From Deltaproteobacteria bacterium (GTDB lineage: Bacteria; Myxococcota; Myxococcia; Myxococcales; 40CM-4-68-19): a stretch of DNA of 11,695 bases. Each line of letters begins with the position of its first letter. Position 1 is the first letter of the stretch. The DNA is taken from NCBI GenBank assembly GCA_018266095.1, contig JAFEBC010000572.1, positions 1 to 11,695 of the forward strand. The letters run 5' to 3'. Below, piece after piece: positions 1-5,802 of the stretch. The notes under the pieces were generated by a model. It worked only from the letters and a program-made list of their open reading frames with translations. It was not told where the DNA came from and made no database searches. The translations under genes were made by a program, and so were the position numbers.

Positions 1-812
1 AGGCCGCCGTCCTTGGAGCCGGGCTCGGGCATGAGGATCACGTGGGCACGTCCCCCAGGCACGCCGCCGTAGAAGTCGGACACCGCGCGCCCCGCCGTCG
101 CCACCCAGCCGCGCAGCACGCTGTACGGCACGCGCACAGGGCCCGAGAGCAAGGTCACGCCGTACGCGCCCACCGGCATCTGCACGTCGTCGAGGAAGGT
201 CAGGTTCCCGAGCGCGATGTAGCTCCCGGCGTCGTACTGGTCGGCGTTGGTCGTGAACTGCGCCGCGTCCGGCCGCGCCGAGGCCGCCTTCGTCCAGGGC
301 GGGGCCACGCGCTGTCCGGGCGCGAGCACGACCTCGATCTCCCGCGGCTCGTGCAGCGGCATCGGCTCCGGCCGCAGCAGGACGGACTCCTCGTTGAACA
401 CGTAGTCGCCGCCGGGCCCGCGCGAGGCCCAGTCCGGATCACCCGTGCGCGACGCCAGCGACTTGAGCTCGAAGCGATAGCGCACCACGAGCGGCGAGGG
501 CCGCTTGTCCGGCAGCGGGAAGCAGTTCGCGTCGTCGGGATCGACGGGGAGCTTCTCGCCGCCCACGATGGTCAAGTCCTGCACGGAGGCGGCCGCCCGC
601 GGCATGTCCAGGCAGACCGCGTCGAGCTCATCGAAGCCCCGCAGCGTGACCGTGATGTTCAGGTCGCCCGACTTCGCCAGCGTGGTCGCGTCGATGGACG
701 TCCGCCAGCGCGCCGGCTTCGAAGCAGTGTTCGACCCAGGCGCGCCCTTCGGCTCGGGCGCGGGCGTGCCCGCAGGCGCAGCGAGGGCCAGCGCCAGGAG
801 CCATGCGATCAC
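1..812 (-). CDS. Secreted protein, possibly M61-like peptidase (3' end beyond window)
   Basis: The visible 270 codons begin with GTG at 812, preceded by a strong purine-rich ribosome binding site (817-827). No in-frame ATG gives a better start. The N-terminus is a short hydrophobic stretch (IAWLLALALAAPAG) that looks like a signal peptide, then a Pro/Ala-rich linker and a beta-rich region. Near the window edge is a segment ending WVATAGRAVSDFYGGVPGGR followed by AHVILMPEPG. This resembles the strand-helix region ahead of the HExxH zinc helix in glycyl aminopeptidase (M61)-like gluzincins, where a conserved YGG-P motif occurs. The catalytic motif itself would lie outside the window, so the family call is tentative. 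The gene starts 45 bp after the DUF2063-type gene, on the same strand, so it is probably in the same operon. If so, it could act on the exported peptide or its partners, but that is inference. The coding call is firm; the function is not. Confidence 0.72.
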   Translation of the reverse strand, partial: MIAWLLALALAAPAGTPAPEPKGAPGSNTASKPARWRTSIDATTLAKSGDLNITVTLRGFDELDAVCLDMPRAAASVQDLTIVGGEKLPVDPDDANCFPLPDKRPSPLVVRYRFELKSLASRTGDPDWASRGPGGDYVFNEESVLLRPEPMPLHEPREIEVVLAPGQRVAPPWTKAASARPDAAQFTTNADQYDAGSYIALGNLTFLDDVQMPVGAYGVTLLSGPVRVPYSVLRGWVATAGRAVSDFYGGVPGGRAHVILMPEPGSKDGG

Positions 813-816
813 GCGA

Positions 817-827
817 TCCTCCTCCTT
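817..827 (-). promoter_or_regulatory. Ribosome binding site for the secreted protein at 1-812
   Basis: On the minus strand the sequence reads AAGGAGGAGGA, ending 4 nt before the GTG at 812; the inner GGAGG is about 7 nt away. It is the best Shine-Dalgarno match in the window and is what fixes the GTG start. Confidence 0.7.
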
Positions 828-857
828 GCGCCCGCCGCGCCTCGGCGGCGCCCGGGC

Positions 858-1592
858 CTACGGCTTGCCCAGCAGAATCCCCGCCTCGCACAGGTCCTCG
901 AGCACCGCCTGCGCCGACTGCGGATTCAGGCCCGACGCGAGCGGCGTCCCGTCCATCACCCGCTTGAGCAGAATCAACTCGAAGTCGTCCGCATTCCCGC
1001 GCCGCAGATCGAGGTCGGTGTCGCGCCAGAAGATGACGCGCGTCAGCGTGCGCTTGGGCTCCTTCGGCCGCGGCCCGCCCGCCTCGGGCCCGTCGAGCCA
1101 CTCGATGAGATCGTGCCGGTACGGCCGCACGTCCACCGTGCTCGCGAGCCGCAGCTTGCCCTCGCGCGGCCCCTCGTCCTCGGGCGCGTCGGGCGCGATG
1201 AGCGTGCGCCACTCGGCGGCCTCCAGATCGGCCAGCTCCACGAGGTGCAGCGGCAGCTTGCGCGCCTGCTGCTCGGCCGCCATGAACTCCGGCAGCGCGA
1301 GCCCGTTCTCGTTCAGCTCCACGTGGTGCATCGGGTGCTTGACGAACAGGTCCTCGACCAGCGACCGCCAGGCGCCCTCCCCGCGCGCCGCGATCAGCGC
1401 CTTGCGCGTCTCGGCGAACACGCTGTCGACCGCCTCGAATCTGTGCACGCGGCAGAAGTCACCGTAGATCGCGAGCCGCCCAGCGTCTGGCTCCGGCGCG
1501 CGGTCACCCCACAGCGCGCTCTTCGCCTGCGCGTGCGTGCCCTTGCCTTCGAGGAACGGCGCGATGTCCTGGAAGAACTGGTCGAGCTTCAT
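858..1592 (-). CDS. DUF2063 / BufC-HvfC-type partner protein of the MNIO enzyme
   Basis: This 244-residue protein fits the DUF2063 (HvfC/BufC N-terminal domain) family, the usual companion of DUF692 enzymes. The N-terminal 90 residues are helical (begins MKLDQFFQDIAPFL) with the family's Y-x-x-F-R-x-x...V-D-x-V-F pattern (IYGDFCRVHRFEAVDSVF). The middle contains HPMHHVELNENGLALPEFM and a Leu/Glu-rich helix. The C-terminus carries a TRVIFWRDTDLDL strand and a winged-helix-like end (VLEDLCEAGILLGKP). In this family the partner binds the precursor leader or core and positions it for the MNIO; that is family knowledge, not seen here. Its ATG follows the MNIO stop codon directly (TAG then ATG, no gap), so the two are probably translationally coupled and work as a complex. 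No export signal is visible, so it should be cytoplasmic. The length is close to the family norm. Confidence 0.85.
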   Translation of the reverse strand: MKLDQFFQDIAPFLEGKGTHAQAKSALWGDRAPEPDAGRLAIYGDFCRVHRFEAVDSVFAETRKALIAARGEGAWRSLVEDLFVKHPMHHVELNENGLALPEFMAAEQQARKLPLHLVELADLEAAEWRTLIAPDAPEDEGPREGKLRLASTVDVRPYRHDLIEWLDGPEAGGPRPKEPKRTLTRVIFWRDTDLDLRRGNADDFELILLKRVMDGTPLASGLNPQSAQAVLEDLCEAGILLGKP

Positions 1593-2459
1593 CTAGCCCG
1601 CGCCCTTCTGGTCCGCCCCCGGCCCCAGCGCCTTCTCCGCCTCGGCCCGCGCGCGGTCCACCTCGTCGAGCACCACGTCGAGCGCCGGGATCTCCTGGTC
1701 CCACTCCACGAGCGTCGGAATCAGCCGCCCCGCGCGCTGCAGCGTGTAGCGATACAAGTCCCACACGGGATCGATGATGGGCCCGATGTGCGTGTCGATG
1801 ATGACGCCGTCCTTGGGCGTGTGCCCCGCGACATGAAGCTGCCGCACCCGGTCCAGCGGCATGCGGTCGATGAAGGCCCGCGCGTCGAAGCCGTGGTTCT
1901 GCGCGTTGACCCACACGTTGTTCACGTCGAGGAGCAGATCGCACTCCGACGCCTGCACCACGCGCAGCAGGAACTCGCCCTCGTCCATGTCCCCGCGCGC
2001 GCCCGCGCCCGGCATGTGCGCATAGAACGTCGCGTTCTCCAGCACGAGCGGCACCCCCGCGCGCCTCCTCACCTCGGCCGCCCGCGCAGCCACGTGCTCC
2101 ACGGCCTCCAGCGTGAACGGCAGCGGCAACAGGTCATGCAGCGGCGCGCCGTTGACCGTCGAGTAGCAGAGGTGGTCGCTCCAGAACGGCGCCTGCGCGA
2201 CCTCGCAGAGCTTCGCCACCGCGCCGATCAGCGCGTCATCGAGCGCGTCCGGCCCGCCGATCGACAAGCTCACCGAGTGCGGCACCAGCGCGAACCGCTC
2301 CCGCGCGGCGTCCAGCGTCCGGCGCAGCTTGCCGCCGAAGAAGACCCAGTTCTCGGGCGTGACCTCGAGCCAATCCGGACCGCGCCGCGTGGTCGCGAGC
2401 AGGTCGCGCGCGAACGGCTTGCGCAGGCCCAGACCGATTCCGGAGATCGAACGCGCCAT
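1593..2459 (-). CDS. DUF692 multinuclear non-heme iron oxidative enzyme (MNIO, MbnB/BufB family)
   Basis: This 288-residue TIM-barrel protein belongs to DUF692, whose studied members (MbnB, BufB) use an iron cluster and oxygen to convert peptide cysteines to oxazolone/thioamide or thiooxazole groups. Expected metal-site motifs are present in order: LEVTPENW (E32/E36), VPHSVSLSIG (H61), SDHLCY (D95/H96), LVLENATFY (E141), LLLDVNNVWVNAQNHG (D178, N181, H189), QLHVAGH (H209/H213), DTHIGP (D222/H224) and VEWDQEIP (E252). The enzyme therefore looks intact. I chose ATG at 2459 because GGAG lies 8 nt upstream; in-frame GTGs at 2468 and 2462 would overlap that site. It is followed without gap by its DUF2063 partner and preceded, 132 bp upstream, by the Cys-containing peptide that is its likely substrate. 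Family assignment is strong. The exact chemistry is inferred. Confidence 0.93.
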   Translation of the reverse strand: MARSISGIGLGLRKPFARDLLATTRRGPDWLEVTPENWVFFGGKLRRTLDAARERFALVPHSVSLSIGGPDALDDALIGAVAKLCEVAQAPFWSDHLCYSTVNGAPLHDLLPLPFTLEAVEHVAARAAEVRRRAGVPLVLENATFYAHMPGAGARGDMDEGEFLLRVVQASECDLLLDVNNVWVNAQNHGFDARAFIDRMPLDRVRQLHVAGHTPKDGVIIDTHIGPIIDPVWDLYRYTLQRAGRLIPTLVEWDQEIPALDVVLDEVDRARAEAEKALGPGADQKGAG

Positions 2460-2526
2460 CACGATCACTCCACGAACGAATCACCGACGCGCCGCGGCCC
2501 GAACCGGCTCCAGCACGCGCGGCCCC

Positions 2527-2571
2527 AAAAATGACTCGAGGGGCCCGGCCTGTGACAGCCGCGGCCCCTCG
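2527..2571 (-). terminator. Terminator or attenuator hairpin between precursor and MNIO genes
   Basis: Read on the minus strand, CGAGGGGC (2571-2564) pairs perfectly with GCCCCTCG (2544-2537), with a partly self-complementary loop of 19 nt. Five bases later comes a run of five T (2531-2527). It sits 20 bp after the precursor stop and 68 bp before the MNIO start. The spacer before the T run is longer than ideal, so partial termination is likelier than complete. That would leave the short precursor mRNA in excess over the enzyme genes, a common RiPP arrangement. Confidence 0.6.
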
Positions 2572-2591
2572 GGTGACGAACGGTGGGCAGC

Positions 2592-2807
2592 TTACTTCTT
2601 GCCGCCGCAGCCCTTCTCGCCACCACAGGACTTCTCGCCGCCCTTCTTCTCGCCCTCGGCCTTGGCGTCCTTCTTCGTGTGCTTCTTCTCCTTGGCCTCG
2701 GCCTTCTTCTCGTCCTTCTTCTCCTCCTTCGCGGCCTCCTCGCCAGCGAAAGCGGTTCCGGACATCGCGAGGGTTCCGAGGACGGCGCCGATCAGCTTCT
2801 TGTTCAT
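2592..2807 (-). CDS. Bufferin/HvfA-like RiPP precursor: secreted Lys/Glu-rich peptide with two EKxCGG repeats
   Basis: This 71-residue peptide starts at ATG 2807 with AGGAG six bases upstream. Residues 1-21 form a classic Sec signal peptide (MNKKLIGAVL...GTAFA), with likely cleavage after A21. Residues 22-57 are a low-complexity Lys/Glu/Ala segment with no Cys. The C-terminus holds a tandem six-residue repeat, EKSCGG then EKGCGG (residues 58-69), containing the only cysteines, C61 and C67, and ends in Lys-Lys. Known MNIO substrates of the bufferin/HvfA type also have a Sec signal and Gly/Lys-flanked Cys motifs such as EGKCG, and here the MNIO and DUF2063 genes lie directly downstream. I infer that the Cys residues are modified in the cytoplasm and the product exported to bind a metal such as copper. 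Metal and modification are not shown by the sequence. Without the neighbours it would pass for a low-complexity hypothetical protein. Confidence 0.85.
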   Translation of the reverse strand: MNKKLIGAVLGTLAMSGTAFAGEEAAKEEKKDEKKAEAKEKKHTKKDAKAEGEKKGGEKSCGGEKGCGGKK

Positions 2808-3044
2808 GACTGACTCCTGGTTGGGTTGTTGCCGGACGTTGGTTCGCGCCGTGCCCTACAGCATCGGAGCGGGGGTTGAGAGACTGGCCTTGGAGCGGCC
2901 TTTGGTCAAGTGTCTGACGTTGGCTCCCTGGCCTTGTTTCACTGATTGAAGACGACCACCTGCAGCAAACGTTACACCTCGCCGTACGAATTCCTGCCCA
3001 AGTCGGATTCGCGTTTTCGTGAGGCATTCGCTAGAGATGTGGCC
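2808..3044. promoter_or_regulatory. Divergent intergenic region between the RiPP operon and the P450 gene
   Basis: This 237-bp gap must hold the promoters of both the leftward RiPP unit and the rightward P450. It contains two near-identical direct copies of GACGTTGGYTC (2835-2845 and 2916-2926), 81 bp apart, which could be regulator or sigma-factor sites. On the minus strand TTGACC (2909-2904) matches a -35 box, but the expected -10 position reads CAGTCT and is poor, so I do not define a promoter. No gene is seen in the gap. An in-frame TTG at 2946 would extend the P450 by 33 unremarkable residues and is not favoured. Confidence 0.45.
2814..2818 (-). promoter_or_regulatory. Ribosome binding site of the RiPP precursor
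   Basis: AGGAG on the minus strand lies 6 nt before the ATG at 2807, an ideal spacing that supports translation of this short low-complexity gene. Confidence 0.7.
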
Positions 3045-4421
3045 ATGTCCGAGAGCCTGACCACCACGGCCGCCTCCGAGCGCCGCCTGGCCCCGGGGCC
3101 CAAGGGTTCGTTCTTGCTGGGGAATCTTGGTGCCGCACGCGAGGATCCGATCAAGCTCTTCCTGGGCGCGGCCATGGAGCACGGCGATCTCGTCCGCTTC
3201 AGATTCGGCCCTAGAATCGGGCACTTGGTGCGTGCGCCCGAGTTCGTGCGCCACGTGATGCAGGAGCACAGCAAGAACTACGGCAAGCAGACGCCCGGCT
3301 ACCGGCGCGTGCAGTACGTGCTCGGCCAGGGCCTCCTGACCAGCGAGGGTGACTTCTGGCTCCGGCAGCGGCGCATCGCGCAGCCCGGGTTCCATCGCCA
3401 GCGCATCGCAGGCTTCGGCGAGACCTTCGTGCGCTGCACGCAGGAGCTGATGGTGCGCTGGCAGGAGCACGTCGCGAGCGGCAAGCCCATCGACGTCCTC
3501 TACGAGATGATGAAGCTGACCCTGCGCGTGGTGGCGCTGACCCTGCTCTCGAAAGATCTTGAGCAGGACGCGGACGCCATCGGCGAGGCGGTGAGCGACA
3601 TCCTCATGAACGCCAACGAGCGCATGACGGCGATGATCGACATCCCGCCGCACATCCCCACGCGCAAGAACAGGCGCTTCAACAAGTTCCTGCGCGTGCT
3701 CGACGACGTGGTCCTGGGCCTCATCCGCGAGCGCCGAAAGGACACCGCGGACCGCGGTGACCTGCTCTCGATGCTGATGCTCGCCAAGGACGAAGAGACG
3801 GGCGAGACGATGACCGACGGTCAGCTCCGCGACGAGGTGATGACCATCTTCCTCGCGGGCCACGAGACCACGGCCAATGCGCTGACGTGGACCTTGATGT
3901 TGCTGTCACAGCACCCGGGCGAGCTGCGGCTGGCGCAGGAAGAGGTCAAGAAGCTGGGCGATCGCGCGCTGACGGCCGCGGACTTTCCGCAGCTCACGCG
4001 GGTGCGCGCGTGCATCGACGAGGGGATGCGGCTGTATCCGCCGGCGTGGATGGTGGCGAGATCGGTGGCGGCCGACGACACCATCGGCGGCTATCACATC
4101 CCGGGCGGCTCGATCTGCTTCACGAGCCCGTACGTGAGCCACAGAAACCCGAACGTCTTCGACAACCCGCTCGGCTTCGATCCGGCGCGCTTCCTCGACG
4201 GGCGCAGCGAGAGGTGGCCGCGCTTCGCCTACTTCCCCTTCGGGGGCGGGCCGCGCCTGTGCATCGGCAACAACTTCGCGCTGTTGGAGGCGTCGCTCAT
4301 CCTCGCGACGATGCTGCAGAAGGTGCGCCTCGAGCTGGTGCCCGGGCACGACACCTCGCCGGAGCCGAGCATCACGCTCAGGCCCCGTCACGGGATGAAG
4401 ATGTGGGTGAAGCCAGCGTAG
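3045..4421 (+). CDS. Cytochrome P450 monooxygenase
   Basis: This 458-residue protein has all P450 hallmarks. The I-helix oxygen-activation motif is FLAGHETT (residues 269-276, with A/G-G-x-E-T-T). The K-helix ExxR is E326-G-M-R329. The heme loop is FPFGGGPRLCIG with thiolate Cys406, 52 residues from the C-terminus. An N-terminal proline/glycine hinge (LAPGPKG) is present but there is no membrane anchor, so it is probably soluble. The pattern (HETTANALTW, YPPAWMVAR) is closest to bacterial fatty-acid/terpenoid-type P450s of the CYP102/CYP110-like group, but the substrate cannot be read from sequence. Start ATG 3045 fits the usual family length; the ribosome binding site is weak. No ferredoxin or reductase is encoded nearby, so it must borrow electron donors. 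It uses four AGA arginine codons, rare in its neighbours, a faint hint of different ancestry. Confidence 0.95.
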   Translation: MSESLTTTAASERRLAPGPKGSFLLGNLGAAREDPIKLFLGAAMEHGDLVRFRFGPRIGHLVRAPEFVRHVMQEHSKNYGKQTPGYRRVQYVLGQGLLTSEGDFWLRQRRIAQPGFHRQRIAGFGETFVRCTQELMVRWQEHVASGKPIDVLYEMMKLTLRVVALTLLSKDLEQDADAIGEAVSDILMNANERMTAMIDIPPHIPTRKNRRFNKFLRVLDDVVLGLIRERRKDTADRGDLLSMLMLAKDEETGETMTDGQLRDEVMTIFLAGHETTANALTWTLMLLSQHPGELRLAQEEVKKLGDRALTAADFPQLTRVRACIDEGMRLYPPAWMVARSVAADDTIGGYHIPGGSICFTSPYVSHRNPNVFDNPLGFDPARFLDGRSERWPRFAYFPFGGGPRLCIGNNFALLEASLILATMLQKVRLELVPGHDTSPEPSITLRPRHGMKMWVKPA

Positions 4422-4425
4422 CTCC

Positions 4426-4450
4426 GACGGCGCTGCGATGAGCGCCCGTC
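4426..4450. terminator. Bulged hairpin between convergent P450 and small basic gene
   Basis: GACGGCGCT (4426-4434) pairs with AGCGCCCGTC (4441-4450) with a single bulged C and a six-base loop. It starts 4 bp after the P450 stop and lies 20 bp past the stop of the opposing gene at 4471. There is no T run on either side, so efficiency as an intrinsic terminator is doubtful, but the position suits bidirectional termination. Confidence 0.35.
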
Positions 4451-4470
4451 AGAGCTCGCGAACTGCTTGG

Positions 4471-4584
4471 CTACTTGTTGCGCTTGCCCTTGCGCAGACC
4501 CTTGCGACGACGGATGCGCTTGCGCTTGAGGGCCTTCTTCTTCTCCTTGCTGCGGCTCTTGATGCTCTTCTTCACGCGGGCCAT
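4471..4584 (-). CDS. 37-residue polybasic protein, possibly ribosome- or nucleic-acid-associated
   Basis: A short gene beginning MARVKKSIKSRSKEKKKALK and ending RKGLRKGKRNK; more than half its residues are Lys or Arg and it has no acidic patch beyond a single Glu. ATG 4584 has a perfect AGGAGGA site six bases upstream (4591-4597) and a plausible promoter 30 bp away, which argues that it is a real gene rather than chance. A longer in-frame reading to 4689 would add an unrelated N-terminus ahead of the ribosome binding site and is rejected. Size and charge recall tiny ribosome-associated proteins (bTHX- or bS22/AURKAIP1-like) or nucleoid-binding tails, but I see no diagnostic motif. It is followed by a hairpin and converges on the P450 gene, so it is probably monocistronic. 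The function is unknown. Confidence 0.75.
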   Translation of the reverse strand: MARVKKSIKSRSKEKKKALKRKRIRRRKGLRKGKRNK

Positions 4585-4615
4585 GCGACTTCCTCCTGAA
4601 ACCAAAAGTGGCGGG

Positions 4616-4645
4616 CTTGTAGCATGTGCGAGCGATAGAAGTGAA
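4616..4645 (-). promoter_or_regulatory. Candidate promoter of the polybasic protein gene
   Basis: On the minus strand TTCACT (4645-4640) and TACAAG (4621-4616) are separated by 18 bp; each matches four of six consensus sigma-70 bases. The distance from the -10 box to the ATG is 31 bp, leaving room for the strong AGGAGGA site. It is one of few AT-richer stretches in the area. Confidence 0.4.
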
Positions 4646-4782
4646 GGAAATCGGCAGGGCACACGGAGCGCCTTTGCACCGCTCGGCACGCGGGTCCGGC
4701 GTGGTCGGTTGGGGGTCCAGGGGGAGCGGCAGTCTGGAGTGATCGCGTCGGGATGTCGTACCCTGCTGCTACGGTCCTGCGC

Positions 4783-5652
4783 ATGCGAATCGCGACTCTG
4801 TCATCGGGCTCGGGCGGCAACTGTGTGCTCATCGAGGGCGCGGGCACCACCGTGCTCATCGACGCCGGCCTGCCGCTCAAGGAGACGCGCGAGCGCGCGG
4901 CCGACGTGGGCTTCGAGCTGCGCGAGGTGTCCGAGGTGCTGCTGACGCACGAGCACAGCGACCACTGCGCGGGCGCGGGGGTGATCGCGCGCAAGCTGGG
5001 CGTGACCATCCGGGCCACAGAGGGCACGCTGCAGGGCCTGCGGGACCAGCCGCCCGTGGAGTGCCAGAAGCCGCTGCGCGCGGGCGTGCCGATACGCTTG
5101 GGGGCCGCGTCCTCGCTGTCGCAGGGCGCGATGGGCCTGTGGGCCATCCCGGTGGCGATCCCGCACGACGCGGCGGAGCCAGTGGCCTACGTGCTCGAGG
5201 AGCGGACGCCGCTCGGCCTCTCGCGCGCGGCCGTGGTCACGGATCTGGGCTCGGCGCCGCCCGAGGTGGTGGAGGCGCTGCTCGGGCTCGACGCGCTGGT
5301 GCTCGAGTTCAACCACGACCTGCGCATGCTGATCGACGGGCCCTATCCGCCCGCGCTCAAGGCGCGCATCCGCTCGCGGGTCGGGCACCTGTCGAACGCG
5401 CAGAGCGCCGCGCTCCTGATGCAGCTCGTGAACCCGGGCCTCGCGCATGTGGTCCTGGCGCACCTGTCCGAGCACAACAACACACCCGCGCTGGCCGAGC
5501 GGGCTGCCGAGGGCGTGCTCATCCGCATGGGGTGCAGCGCCGAGCTCACCATCGGCTCGCAGACCGGGGCGCAGGAGGCGATCGAGGTGCGGCCGAGGCC
5601 GGCGTTCGAGCGGCGAGGCGCGCGCCAGGCAGCGCAGTTGGCCCTGCTGTAG
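4783..5652 (+). CDS. MBL-fold metallo-hydrolase, YycJ/WalJ-like
   Basis: This 289-residue protein opens with the family's typical N-terminus, MRIATLSSGSGGNCVLIE, followed by VLIDAGLP. The metal-binding motif THEHSDHCAG supplies H56, H58, D60 and H61. Later ligand-region motifs are IPHDAAEPVAY, VVTDLGSAPPE and LEFNHD. AHLSEHNNTPALAERA near the C-terminus is a hallmark of the YycJ/WalJ (VicX) branch of MBL-fold hydrolases. Members are thought to be metal-dependent nucleases or phosphodiesterases linked to DNA metabolism and, in Firmicutes, to the WalRK operon, which is absent here. The start at 4783 matches the conserved N-terminus; an ATG at 4753 would add ten residues not typical of the family. 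No good ribosome binding site precedes either, but a TACGGT box ends 7 bp before 4783, so a leaderless message is possible. It is cytoplasmic by lack of signal. The last 25 residues (Arg/Ala-rich) are a variable tail. Confidence 0.88.
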   Translation: MRIATLSSGSGGNCVLIEGAGTTVLIDAGLPLKETRERAADVGFELREVSEVLLTHEHSDHCAGAGVIARKLGVTIRATEGTLQGLRDQPPVECQKPLRAGVPIRLGAASSLSQGAMGLWAIPVAIPHDAAEPVAYVLEERTPLGLSRAAVVTDLGSAPPEVVEALLGLDALVLEFNHDLRMLIDGPYPPALKARIRSRVGHLSNAQSAALLMQLVNPGLAHVVLAHLSEHNNTPALAERAAEGVLIRMGCSAELTIGSQTGAQEAIEVRPRPAFERRGARQAAQLALL

Positions 5653-5664
5653 GTGGTCAAGTGG

Positions 5665-5685
5665 TCAGGCCGCATTGCGGCCTGA
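5665..5685 (+). terminator. Perfect hairpin after the MBL hydrolase gene
   Basis: TCAGGCCGC (5665-5673) and GCGGCCTGA (5677-5685) form a nine-base-pair perfect stem with an ATT loop, 12 bp after the stop codon. It is preceded by a short direct repeat of GTGGTCA (5653-5659 and 5661-5667). No T run follows, so it may act as an mRNA 3'-end stabiliser or a Rho-assisted terminator rather than a classical one. Confidence 0.45.
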
Positions 5686-5764
5686 TTGCGAGGTCTACAC
5701 AATCCCGGCGCTCGTGCCGATGGGACAGTGATGACCGAAGGGAGACAGTCGGCGGGGGCCGTCG

Positions 5765-5793
5765 TTGCAGGCCCAAGCGCCGTTGGCTACGAT
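5765..5793 (+). promoter_or_regulatory. Sigma-70-like promoter giving an apparently leaderless transcript
   Basis: TTGCAG (5765-5770) and TACGAT (5788-5793) are separated by exactly 17 bp and each matches four of six consensus bases. The ATG of the next gene lies only 9 bp beyond the -10 box, so transcription would start at or within about three bases of the start codon. No Shine-Dalgarno sequence could then exist in the message. Confidence 0.6.
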
Positions 5794-5802
5794 CGAACGA
5801 CG

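Noticed and set aside
42..2534. An 830-codon open frame on the plus strand
   Set aside because: It is antisense to the MNIO, DUF2063 and secreted-protein genes. Its product is a low-complexity Arg/His/Pro/Val string with no domain, typical of a GC-rich shadow frame.
2881..2909. Sigma-70 promoter for the RiPP precursor (TTGACC plus 17 bp)
   Set aside because: The -35 box is good but the -10 position (CAGTCT) matches only two of six bases, so the promoter is unresolved.
2946..3044. N-terminal extension of the P450 from TTG at 2946
   Set aside because: The added 33 residues have no P450 or membrane-anchor character; ATG 3045 gives the standard family length.
4585..4689. Longer 72-residue version of the polybasic protein starting at 4689
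   Set aside because: The extra residues cross the AGGAGGA site and the candidate promoter and have unrelated composition.
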